Shown: positions 9,005-18,710, counted from the stretch's first letter. The stretch: DNA of 64,000 nucleotides from Nostoc sp. PCC 7524 (GCF_000316645.1 NC_019684.1:6273501-6337500), one strand, 5' to 3'. Program-made: numbers and translations. Notes: generated by a model not told the origin, from the letters alone.

Positions 9005-9622
9005 TCATCTCCTGTAGAGTTCATGAAACTTCATGTAGGATCTAACCTCTTCTGGAACTAAGTAACGAATTGATTTACCGTCTCGACACAATTTACGAAT
9101 TAAGCTTGACGAAACTCCTACTAAAGGTGTATCCAAGAGTTGCCAGTGAATAGTAACCGACTGCTTCTGGAGTTGTTGCCTCACTTGCTTGCAGATTAAC
9201 TCACTTTGAGTTATATTCTCACCACCTAGGAGTCGGGGTGCAATTAACCAATCACACATTTGTGCTAATTCTTCCCCACGGTACCAACGTGGCAAGGTTT
9301 GGAAAGTATCCAATCCCACAATCCAGTACCAGTGAGTATTGGGATAACACGCAGATAATTCGATCAATGTATCGATGGCATAGGAATTTCCTGAGCGTTT
9401 TGTCTCTATCTGTGAAACTGTAAACGCTGGGTTTTCTCGTGTAGCTATTTGCAGCATTGCTACCCGATGCTCAAACAAAGCTGCTGTTTTGTGAGGGGGA
9501 TAGAATGACGGCATCCAAATTACCTTTTCTATAGGTACTTGATGCAAAGCTGTCTCGGCTATCAGTAGGTGTCCCCAATGAATGGGATCAAATGTGCCGC
9601 CAAAAATCGCCAGTTGCTGCAT
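9005..9622 (-). CDS. nadD: Nicotinate-nucleotide adenylyltransferase
   Basis: Joins nicotinate mononucleotide and ATP to make deamido-NAD in NAD biosynthesis. The 205-residue nucleotidyltransferase-fold protein has the N-terminal GGTFDPIHWGHLL, which holds the (H/T)xGH signature, and the C-terminal GVSSSLIRKL, equivalent to the ISSTxxR motif. Length is normal. It is followed by gap2 on the same strand, so the two could be cotranscribed, although gap2 probably has its own promoter. Confidence 0.95.
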   Translation of the reverse strand: MQQLAIFGGTFDPIHWGHLLIAETALHQVPIEKVIWMPSFYPPHKTAALFEHRVAMLQIATRENPAFTVSQIETKRSGNSYAIDTLIELSACYPNTHWYWIVGLDTFQTLPRWYRGEELAQMCDWLIAPRLLGGENITQSELICKQVRQQLQKQSVTIHWQLLDTPLVGVSSSLIRKLCRDGKSIRYLVPEEVRSYMKFHELYRR

Positions 9623-9775
9623 CTAAATTATGCCTTGACATTATGACAGTGAAAATCATTCTCATTACTAATGCTATTTTAATCAATTCATGCCTGGGCT
9701 TGAGGAAAAATAGCAAGTGGTTTTGCTACGAATAAATATACTAATGTCGCCAACACTATTAAGGAAGCGAAAAAT

Positions 9776-9943
9776 ATGTATTTCACATTACAGGAATTTC
9801 TTTCCCGATGTCACGGAAATTTACTGAATAATCATAAAAACAGTTTAGAAATAGCAAAAACCTCTAACCAAGGTAAATTCATTCTCAACAAACAAAGACT
9901 CAGTAACAAATTTCAGAGAACATCAAAGTTGAAATTGATATAG
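9776..9943 (+). CDS. Possible small ORF, 55 residues
   Basis: ATG at 9776 with AAGGA 10 bases upstream opens 55 codons ending TAG at 9941-9943. The product is basic and Asn/Lys/Ser-rich (MYFTLQEFLSRCHGNLLNNH at its start), without a membrane segment or motif that I recognise. It lies in the 410-base spacer before murC, on the same strand. The good Shine-Dalgarno is the only support, and the composition resembles ordinary AT-rich spacer, so this could be chance. Confidence 0.25.
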   Translation: MYFTLQEFLSRCHGNLLNNHKNSLEIAKTSNQGKFILNKQRLSNKFQRTSKLKLI

Positions 9944-10032
9944 GAGGTAGTTACGGTAAAAAACAAAATCCTGTTATGATACGCGTGTCATTTGTGATTA
10001 TGGTGTGGTGTGGTGTTTAAGAGGAGCTATCA

Positions 10033-11517
10033 ATGAGTGATACTGTAGATTTTGGCGGTAGACCATTTCATTTTATAGGTATCGGTGGTATAGGGATGTC
10101 AGCTCTGGCATATGTCCTGGCAAAACGCCAATTGCCAGTGTCAGGTTCTGATTTACGCCCCAATCATATTACGCGTAAGTTGGAATCTATCGGAGCGCAT
10201 ATTTTTAGTAGACAAGAGGCCGGTAATCTCGAATTCTTTCATCCCCAACCAGAGACTAATAGAGTAGAATTCACTCCACAAGAATTAGTTCCTGTTGACA
10301 AGACAAAACTACCTCAAGTCATTTGTTCAACAGCAATTAACTCTAATAATTTAGAATACAAAGCAGCACTGGAATTAGGTTGTCCAATTTTACATCGTTC
10401 TGATGTACTGGCAGCTTTGATAGCTGACTACCATAGCATTGCTGTAGCAGGAACTCATGGAAAAACTACAACCAGTAGCATGATTGGTTATATGTTACTA
10501 GAAGCTGGTGTAGATCCTACGATTATCGTCGGTGGTGAGGTCAATGCTTGGGAAGGCAATGCTCGTCTAGGCAAAAGTCGCTATTTAGTGGCTGAAGCAG
10601 ATGAATCCGATGGTTCTCTGGTGAAGCACGCGCCTGAGATTGGCATTATTACTAATATTGAATTAGATCATCCTGACCACTACGACACATTAGATGAAGT
10701 TGTTGACATCTTCCAAACATTTGCTCAGGGTTGTAAAACCTTAATTGGCAGTATTGATTGTGCGACAGTACGCGAGTTGCTACGCAACGCCTCCAGCGAT
10801 CGCCTTCAACCCACCATCACCTATAGCTTACATCCAGATACTAACGCTGACTACACCGTCACTAATATAGATTATCGTGCTGATGGCACTACCGCCCTAG
10901 TCTGGGAAAAAGGTAAAGCTTTAGGCGTGTTGAATTTAAAATTGCTCAGTCGTCATAACCTGAGTAATGCTCTAGCCGCAGTAGCTGTAGGTCGCCTCTT
11001 AGGTTTAGAATTTGGGGAAATTGCCAAAGGTATTGCCAGCTTTGAAGGTGCTAGACGACGCTTTGAGTTTCGCGGCGAAGTCGCTGGTATTACTTTCATT
11101 GATGATTATGCTCATCATCCTAGTGAACTGCGCGCTACCCTAGCTGCTGCCAAGCTGCAAGCCAGACCAGGGCAAAGAGTAGTTGCTATCTTCCAGCCAC
11201 ATCGCTATAGTCGCACATTTACCTTTCTGGAAGAATTTGCTCAGTCCTTCAGCCATGCTGATTTGGTGGTACTAACTGATATTTACAGTGCAGGCGAACC
11301 AAATTTAGGACAAATTAGTGGTGAACAATTAGCCCAGGCAATTGCTCAAGAACATCCACAGGTAATTTATCAACCAACTTTACCTTCAGTGTGTGAGTTT
11401 CTATTGCAAAATCTGCGCCCTGGAGACTTGGCACTATTTTTGGGTGCAGGAAATTTAAATCAGGTAATTCCTGAAATGATTACTACACTTTGTGAGCCAG
11501 CTACAGCTACGTCATAA
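10033..11517 (+). CDS. murC: UDP-N-acetylmuramate--L-alanine ligase
   Basis: Adds L-alanine to UDP-MurNAc, the first amino acid of the peptidoglycan stem peptide, in the cytoplasm. The 494-residue Mur ligase has an N-terminal Rossmann domain (FHFIGIGGIGMSALA), the ATP loop AGTHGKTTTSS near residues 138-149, the central DESDGS and IELDHPDHYD, and the C-terminal DDYAHHPSE. GAGGAG precedes the ATG closely. murB follows after 117 bases on the same strand, so the two form a murCB unit that feeds wall precursor synthesis. Confidence 0.98.
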   Translation: MSDTVDFGGRPFHFIGIGGIGMSALAYVLAKRQLPVSGSDLRPNHITRKLESIGAHIFSRQEAGNLEFFHPQPETNRVEFTPQELVPVDKTKLPQVICSTAINSNNLEYKAALELGCPILHRSDVLAALIADYHSIAVAGTHGKTTTSSMIGYMLLEAGVDPTIIVGGEVNAWEGNARLGKSRYLVAEADESDGSLVKHAPEIGIITNIELDHPDHYDTLDEVVDIFQTFAQGCKTLIGSIDCATVRELLRNASSDRLQPTITYSLHPDTNADYTVTNIDYRADGTTALVWEKGKALGVLNLKLLSRHNLSNALAAVAVGRLLGLEFGEIAKGIASFEGARRRFEFRGEVAGITFIDDYAHHPSELRATLAAAKLQARPGQRVVAIFQPHRYSRTFTFLEEFAQSFSHADLVVLTDIYSAGEPNLGQISGEQLAQAIAQEHPQVIYQPTLPSVCEFLLQNLRPGDLALFLGAGNLNQVIPEMITTLCEPATATS

Positions 11518-11634
11518 ATAGGTTTGGATCAGACTAGATTGTCTCTGGCACCAGAGTTTGACCCATGATCTCAGTTGCTGTATTTCTACAGCAATTAAAT
11601 GTAACAATTTCACAACTAATTAATTGATGTCAAG

Positions 11635-12630
11635 ATGAAAATTTCCCAGGCAGATGGCAACACCTGCACAGCCCCTGCTACGACAGTAGAAAAACAGGAA
11701 AAAAATAATTTAGTTGAAAGTAAAATTATTTACTTGCCGGGTACAAATTGTGAGATTAAATCTCATGTTTTGTTATCTGCGTATACTTCTTATCGGGTTG
11801 GGGGAGCAGCTGAATGGTATGTTGCGCCACGCAACCTAGAGGCATTGCAAGCCAGTCTCAAGTATGCCAAAGAACATAACCTAAGAATTACTACCCTAGG
11901 TGCAGGCTCTAACTTGTTAGTGAGCGATCGCGGTCTTCCAGGTTTAGTGATTGGTACTCGACATCTGCGTTACAGTCACTTTGATCCCCATACGGGTTTG
12001 TTAACTGTTGCAGCTGGAGAATCAATACCCAGTTTGGCATGGGCAGCTGCCCAACTAGGATGGCAGGGCTTAGAGTGGGCTGTGGGTATCCCTGGAACCG
12101 TGGGTGGTGCGGTGGTGATGAATGCCGGCGCACACAATAGCTGTATGGCACAGATATTAGTCAGTGCTGAGGTATTATCACCAGATGGGACATTAGAGAC
12201 ACTGACTCCGTCCGAGTTGGGTTATGCTTACCGGACATCATTATTGCAAGGTAGCGATCGCATCGTTACCCAAGCCACCTTCCAACTCCAACCAGGAGCC
12301 GATCCCGCCCAAGTTTTAGCCAACACTAAGCAACACAAACAGCATCGTCTCAGTACCCAACCCTACAACTTCCCCAGTTGTGGTAGTGTGTTTCGCAATC
12401 CCAACCCCTACGCAGCTGGTTGGTTAATAGAACAAGCTGGTTTAAAAGGCTATCAAATTGGCGGCGCACAAGTAGCCCATCTTCATGCAAATTTTATTGT
12501 GAATCGTGGAGGCGCAAAAGCTAGCGATATTTTTCATCTCATTCGCCATATCCAGTATGAGGTACAGGAACGCTGGTCAATCTGCTTAGAACCAGAAGTC
12601 AAAATGATTGGAGAGTTCCAAGCGGCTTGA
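11635..12630 (+). CDS. murB: UDP-N-acetylenolpyruvoylglucosamine reductase
   Basis: An FAD enzyme that reduces UDP-GlcNAc-enolpyruvate to UDP-MurNAc with NADPH. The flavin-binding part reads [16 protein letters not shown] and [13 protein letters not shown]. The catalytic Ser lies in the SCGSVFRNP segment, and the C-terminal Glu in [10 protein letters not shown]. About 35 residues at the N-terminus have no counterpart in short MurB proteins, so a later start is possible, but the ATG at 11635 gives a plausible longer protein. It lies downstream of murC. Confidence 0.96.
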   Translation: MKISQADGNTCTAPATTVEKQEKNNLVESKIIYLPGTNCEIKSHVLLSAYTSYRVGGAAEWYVAPRNLEALQASLKYAKEHNLRITTLGAGSNLLVSDRGLPGLVIGTRHLRYSHFDPHTGLLTVAAGESIPSLAWAAAQLGWQGLEWAVGIPGTVGGAVVMNAGAHNSCMAQILVSAEVLSPDGTLETLTPSELGYAYRTSLLQGSDRIVTQATFQLQPGADPAQVLANTKQHKQHRLSTQPYNFPSCGSVFRNPNPYAAGWLIEQAGLKGYQIGGAQVAHLHANFIVNRGGAKASDIFHLIRHIQYEVQERWSICLEPEVKMIGEFQAA

Positions 12631-12803
12631 TGATGGACTGGGGAGAGCAGGGGAGCAGGGGAGGTAGGGGGAGAAAAATCCTATGCCCAATACCCAATGC
12701 TCAATCCCTATGTATGAATTATTAGTAAAAAAAGAGGCAAATTACCGACCGCCTCTATAATTGAATTTGATTTGTTATTCAAAGCATACGCGGAAAATTA
12801 GTT

Positions 12804-13151
12804 ATGACAGGAAAAGGACAAGGGTTTGGCTTTGGCTTAGGAAAAATGAAAGAACTAGCTGAAGCTTTTAAGAAAGCACAACAAGTTCAAGAAGGTGCAA
12901 AGCGACTCCAAGAAGAATTGGAGCAAATGGAAATTCAAGGAGAGTCTGGTGGTGGACTGGTGAAGGTAATTGTGAGTGGCAACCAAGAACCAAAACGTGT
13001 GGAAATTTCCCCGGATGCACTAGCACAAGGTGCAGATATGCTTTCGGACTTGGTAACAGTAGCCATGAAAAATGCCTATGAAAAGTCTACAGCAACCATG
13101 CGGGAACGTATGGAAGAACTAACCAGTGGATTAGAATTGCCTGGTTTTTAG
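12804..13151 (+). CDS. YbaB/EbfC family nucleoid-associated protein
   Basis: A small DNA-binding dimer. The 115-residue protein has a Gly-rich start ([21 protein letters not shown]) and a helical hairpin of [20 protein letters not shown]. The family core follows as [20 protein letters not shown], then an acidic/basic C-terminal helix. Homologues bind DNA without strong specificity and organise the nucleoid; in many bacteria they sit next to recR/dnaX, but here the gene follows murCB. An AGAGGC/GCCTCT pair in the spacer upstream could be a weak terminator for murB. Confidence 0.93.
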   Translation: MTGKGQGFGFGLGKMKELAEAFKKAQQVQEGAKRLQEELEQMEIQGESGGGLVKVIVSGNQEPKRVEISPDALAQGADMLSDLVTVAMKNAYEKSTATMRERMEELTSGLELPGF

Positions 13152-13533
13152 TTATAAGTCTTGATGCGTCAATCCCCGTCATTTATGTAGGGGATATAAG
13201 CGGATGGCTGAATTGAGAATAGCCTTGAATGGTAATAAATATATTCTGGGTAGGGCGTTGTCCATTGGGTGAGGCAATATCAGACAAGTGTACTTGCACT
13301 TGCTGCTTGAAACCAGAATTCCCCCTCATTCATGCTATGCGTTACCCACATCTTTCTTTACAATCTTAAAACCCTTGCTCTATAAGCATCTTAAGGACTG
13401 AAACTTTAAGCATACTTGACAAATCATCATTTATTCTTCTCGCTAAAACAGTGTTTTTATTGAGAATGAAAAACGAACGAATCAGGGTTCTAGAGACGTG
13501 AGTTCATACTCTCGAAATGTTAAGAAAGATGTT

Positions 13534-13539
13534 TATAAT
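13534..13539 (+). promoter_or_regulatory. Perfect -10 hexamer of candidate ncRNA
   Basis: TATAAT at 13534-13539 predicts a transcription start near 13546. The region 17 bases upstream does not contain a good TTGACA, so promoter strength rests mainly on the -10 box. Confidence 0.45.
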
Positions 13540-13545
13540 GGATAG

Positions 13546-13740
13546 CTCATTCATGGGGGGGGAGTGCGTCAATAGTGAGCTAGTGCAGCCTTGGGGTGCC
13601 AGTCGTGTAGGCAGGTACCCAAATTGGGCTTACTGGGTTGTTTGCGCCCATATTGGCATTAGCATACTCTACGAGAAACCCTGACACATGAATATTTTAT
13701 GGTTTCACGCATACTGCAAGCGGAACTCGCAGGGTAGAAG
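13546..13740 (+). ncRNA. Candidate structured non-coding RNA, family not identified
   Basis: About 195 bases, GC-richer than the surroundings, with no open frame of note. TAGCTCA (13543-13549) pairs with TGAGCTA (13576-13582). GGTGCC pairs with GGTACC around 13596-13618, and TGGGC with GCCCA around 13625-13650. Longer-range pairs GTGAG/CTCGC, TGCAG/CTGCA and GTGCCAG/CTGACAC would make a rod with a large internal bubble. Size, promoter and rod shape resemble 6S RNA, but I do not recognise the primary sequence. It is not tmRNA, RNase P RNA or SRP RNA by their conserved motifs. A G8 tract near 13555 lies within the transcript. Both ends are inferred. Confidence 0.4.
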
Positions 13741-13913
13741 CAAAAGTCAAAATGTTCATAATATGACTTACTTTATTATTTAATAGGCAAAAGTAGTCTT
13801 ACAATCACCTTTATTTTGCTCATCTTACGGTTTAGCAAAAATTCCCTCCATATCATAAATGCGATGGCGTAACCGCCCAGCGTAGCTGATCGCACCAAAT
13901 TCATGTGAGTTAA

Positions 13914-13998
13914 GACTTACACAACTGGCATATTCGTAGGGTGCGTCAAAATCTGACGCACCCTACAAGATAGTTTGAGTGTGACACCTGCGTAAGTC
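13914..13998. repeat. MITE-like palindromic element
   Basis: A perfect 13-bp hairpin, GTAGGGTGCGTCA (13936-13948) with its complement at 13954-13966, lies inside outer inverted ends GACTTAC (13914-13920) and GTAAGTC (13992-13998). The outer right end, read on the minus strand, is AGGACTTACGCA. The design is a short non-autonomous element with no coding capacity. Similar GACTxACxCAACT ends occur near 30871 and 63744. Confidence 0.6.
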
Positions 13999-14156
13999 CT
14001 GTAAGTCATTAAATAGCAAGAAGCAGGGGTGCAGGGGAGAAAACTTTTACCCAATTCCCAATTCCCTAAGTATTTTTTCCTTCATAAAAAGTCACAATTG
14101 GGTAGAATTGGTTAAAGCAATCTCTGCACCTGTAAACCAAAGGTATCAGCAAACTC

Positions 14157-15227
14157 ATGCAACTGAAACTCAGTGCATCTAAACTACCCTTCGCTCCTCT
14201 CCTACTCATCGCCCCCTTTTTCCTATGGGGAACGGCAATGGTGGCCATGAAAGGAGTTATCCCCCATACAACACCACTGTTTATGGCGGGAGTACGTTTG
14301 CTACCAGCTGGTGTGTTAATTTTGATTGTCGCTGCCCTCATGGGTAGACCCCAGCCTACAGGTTGGCAAGCATGGCTATGGATTGGTTTATTTGCCTTAG
14401 TCGATGGCACATTATTTCAAGGCTTTTTAGCTGAAGGATTAGTGAGAACCAGTGCCGGTTTAGGTTCAGTGATGATTGACTCTCAACCTCTGGCTGTCGC
14501 CTTGCTGTCTTTGTGGCTATTTCAAGAACAGATTGGTGTTTGGGGATGGCTAGGGTTAGGCTTGGGAGTCACAGGTATTAGTTTAATTGGCTTACCAGAT
14601 GAGTGGATTTTCGGTTTACTAGGTACAGGTACAGAGGTAACAATTGGTAACTGGCAAAATCTGTTTGCCAGTGGTGAGTGGTTAATGCTGTTGGCAGCTT
14701 TGTCTATGGCTGTGGGGACAGTGTTAATTCGGTATGTGACTCGGTATACTGATCCGGTGACAGCCACAGGATGGCATATGATTTTAGGTGGATTGCCATT
14801 ATGGGGAATCTCATCAGTGCTGGAATCCCAGCAGTGGGAGAATCTTGTCACTTCTGAGTGGCTGGCACTAGGTTATGCTACGGTGTTTGGTAGTGCGATC
14901 GCCTACGCTTTATTTTTCTACTTTGCCTCTAGTGGTAATCTCACCAGTCTTAGCTCCCTAACTTTTCTCACGCCAGTGTTTGCTTTAATTTTTGGTCATC
15001 TATTGCTCTCAGAAGTCTTGAGTACATTGCAATGGATGGGAGTTTTTCTCACTTTAATCAGCATCTACCTCATCAATCAGCGTGATCAATTAGCAGGGAA
15101 AAATCAAAAGCTAGCTGTGGGAGAACCTGCTAATACACAGCAGCCGCAAGTTGCTGGAGCATCTACCAATAAGCTCAATACTGTAACTGTAACAATGAGA
15201 AAATCTGAGTCCGAAACTCTGTCTTAA
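14157..15227 (+). CDS. EamA/DMT-superfamily transporter
   Basis: A 356-residue integral membrane protein with about ten transmembrane helices in two EamA repeats. It begins LLLIAPFFLWGTAMVAMKG, typical of drug/metabolite transporters, and the second repeat contains LGYATVFGSAIAYALFFYFA. The last about 45 residues are hydrophilic (Gln/Ala/Thr-rich) and probably cytoplasmic. Members export amino acids, nucleosides or other small metabolites; no substrate can be inferred here. It is a single gene with no obvious operon partner. Confidence 0.9.
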   Translation: MQLKLSASKLPFAPLLLIAPFFLWGTAMVAMKGVIPHTTPLFMAGVRLLPAGVLILIVAALMGRPQPTGWQAWLWIGLFALVDGTLFQGFLAEGLVRTSAGLGSVMIDSQPLAVALLSLWLFQEQIGVWGWLGLGLGVTGISLIGLPDEWIFGLLGTGTEVTIGNWQNLFASGEWLMLLAALSMAVGTVLIRYVTRYTDPVTATGWHMILGGLPLWGISSVLESQQWENLVTSEWLALGYATVFGSAIAYALFFYFASSGNLTSLSSLTFLTPVFALIFGHLLLSEVLSTLQWMGVFLTLISIYLINQRDQLAGKNQKLAVGEPANTQQPQVAGASTNKLNTVTVTMRKSESETLS

Positions 15228-15407
15228 TCATTGGTGTTACCTGTTGCGTGGGAATTGAAAATTGTGACCCACGGTAGGATAATATACTATCCCCTCACAA
15301 AAATCATAATTTCTTGGTCAAGATAGAAGTTAATATTTAGACAGATTGAGATTGTTAACATTACTGTCACTTTCCTAGCACGTTTAGGCTGCAAATCTTA
15401 ACTTAAT

Positions 15408-16592
15408 ATGAGGCTACATCGCTCCTCAATTTTCATAATTACCTGTTTGTCTGGGCTGGGTTTTTACTCAAGTTGCGCTAGCGCAGCTGCACCTAACTTA
15501 GCTCCCAAAGTTATACAACTAACACAAGTTAATTCTAATTTACTGGCTAAGGAAGTTGTTCTCCAACTCGGTAGTCAAGGGTCAGAAGTGCAGAAGCTCC
15601 AAACACAATTGCAAGCATTAGGACACTACAATGATGTTATAGATGGCAAATACGGTCAAAGTACAAAAATTGCTGTCACTGAATTCCAGAAAGCCAGGGG
15701 TTTAAAAAGGATAGATGGAATTGCCGACCGAGCAACTCAGCGCAACCTGCAAGCAGCTTTGGCAAGTAAAACAAATCAACTGGCTGTCTCCAATATCAGT
15801 CAAGCTTCAGACTCGAACAGTCAACCCTCTAACCAAACCCCGTCAAACCAAACAGATTTCCTGTGGTGGTCAATATTGGGTCTGGGGACTTTAGGTAGTA
15901 TTGGAGCTATTCTATTTTTGTTGAGATGGTTTGAGCAAAATAAACCACAAAAATATCCTCAAAACGCAGAATTCAAAGCCTTGAGTCCAGCAAAACAAGA
16001 CGCTGTTACACTGGAACCATCCATACAAGAACAAGAGTTAGAACATACAGCTACTTATGAGGAAAATACTACTCAAGTCACAAATTCACAAATAACAGCA
16101 ACATCCATGTTGCCTGTAGAACCGACTTCTCGTTTGACGAAACTGAGCATTGTTGATGAATTGATTAAGGAATTACGTAGTAACGAGCCTGCCAAACGAC
16201 ACAAAGCGATTTGGGATTTAGGTCAACAGGGTGATTCACGGGCTATTCAGCCACTGGTGAACCTGTTGATTGATGCGGATTCTCAACAACGTAGTTTAAT
16301 TTTGGCTGCTTTGTCAGAAATTAATATCCGCACCCTTAAACCCATCAATCGCGCCTTAGCTATTTCTATGCAGGACGATAGTCCCAAAGTCAGGCAAAAT
16401 GCTATCCGTGATTTGACTCGTGTTTATGACATGATGGCGCAAATGAGCCAAATGTTAGCCCATGCTCTAGAAGATCCTGATACTGAAGTCCAAGCTACAG
16501 CCAAATATGCTTTGACTCAGATGAATAGAATGCGGGGTGTATCAACTGCACAAACTTTACTAGAAGATACTCCAGACGACACAGCAGAATAA
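15408..16592 (+). CDS. Peptidoglycan-binding/HEAT-repeat membrane protein
   Basis: A 394-residue mosaic. The signal peptide (SSIFIITCLSGLGFYSSCAS) is followed at about residues 46-113 by a PG_binding_1 domain, LGSQGSEVQKLQTQLQALGH and then DGKYGQSTKIAVTEFQKARG. A Ser/Asn/Gln linker and one transmembrane helix follow (about 148-168, WWSILGLGTLGSIGAILFLL). The C-terminal part (about 255-385) is HEAT/PBS-lyase-like repeats such as RHKAIWDLGQQGDSRAIQPL. The order suggests a wall-binding module outside and a protein-interaction module inside. Function is unknown. It is convergent with the next gene, 20 bases away. Confidence 0.8.
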   Translation: MRLHRSSIFIITCLSGLGFYSSCASAAAPNLAPKVIQLTQVNSNLLAKEVVLQLGSQGSEVQKLQTQLQALGHYNDVIDGKYGQSTKIAVTEFQKARGLKRIDGIADRATQRNLQAALASKTNQLAVSNISQASDSNSQPSNQTPSNQTDFLWWSILGLGTLGSIGAILFLLRWFEQNKPQKYPQNAEFKALSPAKQDAVTLEPSIQEQELEHTATYEENTTQVTNSQITATSMLPVEPTSRLTKLSIVDELIKELRSNEPAKRHKAIWDLGQQGDSRAIQPLVNLLIDADSQQRSLILAALSEINIRTLKPINRALAISMQDDSPKVRQNAIRDLTRVYDMMAQMSQMLAHALEDPDTEVQATAKYALTQMNRMRGVSTAQTLLEDTPDDTAE

Positions 16593-16612
16593 ATTGCTGA
16601 ATGCTGACTACT

Positions 16613-17068
16613 CTATAAATATGTCATTTGAATTTGGATGTTGGTGTTGGGGCCAGCTACCAAAAAAGCTGTTTCACTAAATTTAGGTGCTTTCGTGCGA
16701 ACTTCTGGATTTCTGGAAAAACCAAAGCCTTCTGTGGGCATACTGAGAGAATTACGATTCAAAGTGCGATCGCTATTTTCGTCATGAATCACAGCCACAG
16801 CGTAACTACCTGCTGGCAGATTTTCAAAGCTAACTTGCAGAGGAATTTCACTAATTTTAGTACATTGCTGCTTGAATACACGCTGGCGATCGCTAGGAAA
16901 TCCTTGACTGCTAGCAAATAAATTGATGCAGACTTGCCCCTTTTGGTTGTTTAAACCATCAATGTTGACAGTCAGCTTACCTTGAAAATTAGCCTTAGCA
17001 CTTGACGACCATGCCAAATTTCCTACGGTTGCCAGCAACATCATGCTAACTGTGACTTGTTTAATCAT
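16613..17068 (-). CDS. DUF2141 secreted protein
   Basis: A small exported protein. The frame is open from 17137, but the Met at 17068 (MIKQVTVSMMLLATVGNLAW) starts a good signal peptide ending SSAKA, giving about 151 residues. The mature part begins GKLTVNIDGLNNQKGQVCIN and carries the family block YAVAVIHDENSDRTLNRN, ending EGFGFSRNP. DUF2141 proteins have a beta-sandwich look with no proven function. Two Cys residues (in QVCIN and KQQCTK) could form a disulfide. It lies 14 bases beyond the end of the histidine kinase reading frame, so they may share a transcript. Confidence 0.82.
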   Translation of the reverse strand: MIKQVTVSMMLLATVGNLAWSSSAKANFQGKLTVNIDGLNNQKGQVCINLFASSQGFPSDRQRVFKQQCTKISEIPLQVSFENLPAGSYAVAVIHDENSDRTLNRNSLSMPTEGFGFSRNPEVRTKAPKFSETAFLVAGPNTNIQIQMTYL

Positions 17069-17151
17069 AAGATTTCTGAATAAAACAAATATTTTTTGAG
17101 CGTGTAGACTTATCCTGACACGATTCAGTCGATACACGCAAGCTGATGGTA

Positions 17152-18510
17152 TTAATTAGAAGTAAATGGTCTGATAGGAATTTGCATGATAAATTCAGCC
17201 CCTTGTCCTAGACTCGATAAACAAGACAACTGTCCACCGTGTTTTTCTACAATAATTTGATGACAGATAGACAGCCCCAATCCCGTACCTTTACCTACAG
17301 GTTTAGTAGTAAAAAATGGGTCAAATAATCGCTGTTTAACAGTTTCTGGCATACCAGGGCCATTATCAGCGATGCGAATGATAATTTGTTGATTATTAGT
17401 AATTGCAGTCCGAATCCGAATTTGGGGAGTGTTCCCCATTCCCTCCTCTAACGCATCAATTGCATTTGCCAACAGATTCATAAATACTTGATTGAGCAAG
17501 CCAGGGTAACAATCTACAGGGGGAAGTTCGCCGTATTCTTTAAGAATGCTAATATTTTGACGATTTTTGTGATTTTTAAGCCTGCTTTGTAATATGAGCA
17601 AGGCACTGTCAATACCTTCATGAATATCAACTGTTTTTTTGTCAGATTCATCTAGGCGAGAAAAATTTCTCAAGGAGCGAACAATCTGCTCAATGCGCCC
17701 GCAACCAGTTCGCATAGAAGTTAAAAGCTCAGGTAGATCGTCTGTGATAAATTCTAGTTCACTTTGAGCGATCGCATTTTTAATCTCTGCTACAGGTTGG
17801 GGATAGTGCTGGCGATACAAACTAATCAAAGCGAGTAAATCATGAATATAGCTAGTAGCATGAACAAGATTCCCCGCAATAAAGTTGATGGGGTTGTTAA
17901 CTTCATGGGCAATACCCGCTACCAACTGACCTAACGCCGCCATTTTCTCATTTTGTAATAGTCGGCTATAGTTCTTCTTTAAGTCCCGAAAACCAGCTTT
18001 AGCTAATTGGGATTGTTCCTCTACGCGCTGTAATTGAGCCAAGGTGAGAGCATGAATCTGAGCATTAGCTAAAAGTAATTGCTGGCAATCAAGTATTCCA
18101 TACTTACCAGATTGAGATTTGACCAGAATAGGCTCATAAACGAGTTCGGGTGATCGCCCTAATGCTAACTGATTTGCTTCTACAATCAGCATATCTCCAG
18201 AAAGTATGCACATTTCTGTCTCCAAAAAGTTATAGAGACTTTCAATTGGACGCATTGAAAACAACCCAAGACTGTAGGGGCGGCTCATATGCTCAAAAAA
18301 TCTCCGCCGTGAAACCATTCCCACAAATTGCTGATTTTTAGTCAAGATAATCCCAGGTAATAAAGGCTCTTGCTCAAATAAACTCATCAGTTTATTGCCT
18401 GGAAGATATTGCTCAATTTGAGCTTCCCATACTGGTAATTCTTGCAAGGTCGAATCTAATTGCAAGCTGAAATCATCAGCATTAGTCATGCTACGGGTAG
18501 CGAGCATCAT
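17152..18510 (-). CDS. Sensor histidine kinase with N-terminal CBS-like input region
   Basis: A 452-residue soluble two-component kinase. The N-terminal about 150 residues hold no transmembrane helix; segments such as [22 protein letters not shown] resemble CBS-type sensor folds. A coiled-coil linker (about 155-185) leads to the H-box [16 protein letters not shown] with the phosphorylatable His, N-box [12 protein letters not shown]1 [11 protein letters not shown]-box [20 protein letters not shown] and a G2-like end. No response regulator is adjacent, so it is an orphan kinase. An internal Met ([11 protein letters not shown]) is an alternative start. The gene lies between hetF and a DUF2141 gene on the same strand. 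Confidence 0.88.
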   Translation of the reverse strand: MMLATRSMTNADDFSLQLDSTLQELPVWEAQIEQYLPGNKLMSLFEQEPLLPGIILTKNQQFVGMVSRRRFFEHMSRPYSLGLFSMRPIESLYNFLETEMCILSGDMLIVEANQLALGRSPELVYEPILVKSQSGKYGILDCQQLLLANAQIHALTLAQLQRVEEQSQLAKAGFRDLKKNYSRLLQNEKMAALGQLVAGIAHEVNNPINFIAGNLVHATSYIHDLLALISLYRQHYPQPVAEIKNAIAQSELEFITDDLPELLTSMRTGCGRIEQIVRSLRNFSRLDESDKKTVDIHEGIDSALLILQSRLKNHKNRQNISILKEYGELPPVDCYPGLLNQVFMNLLANAIDALEEGMGNTPQIRIRTAITNNQQIIIRIADNGPGMPETVKQRLFDPFFTTKPVGKGTGLGLSICHQIIVEKHGGQLSCLSSLGQGAEFIMQIPIRPFTSN

Positions 18511-18607
18511 GACAATTTTTTGCCCTCTAGATGTTATGGCTATTAATTTCTCTGTGACAAAATACCGCTTTAATTTCCAGCCAAATTACTAAAACTAGCA
18601 GTATTGC

Positions 18608-18650
18608 TATAGTTAGTATTCCCAAAATGTTTTTACAAAACTTAACTATA
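18608..18650. terminator. Weak hairpin between hetF and the kinase gene
   Basis: TATAGTTA (18608-18615) pairs with TAACTATA (18643-18650) across a 27-base loop containing TGTTTTT. It follows the hetF end on the minus strand. It is AT-only, so its stability is doubtful. Confidence 0.25.
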
Positions 18651-18710
18651 ACCAGTCTTCACTCAAACTTCATACTGGGTAATATTTTCAATCTGGACTT
18701 TATTGTCATG

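Noticed and set aside
13546..13740. tmRNA, RNase P RNA, SRP RNA or group II intron at the structured region
   Set aside because: None of their hallmark sequences is present: no tag frame or tRNA-like end, no RNase P core motifs, no GGAAGGAAGC SRP loop, no domain V. GUGCG at 13564 alone is not enough for an intron.
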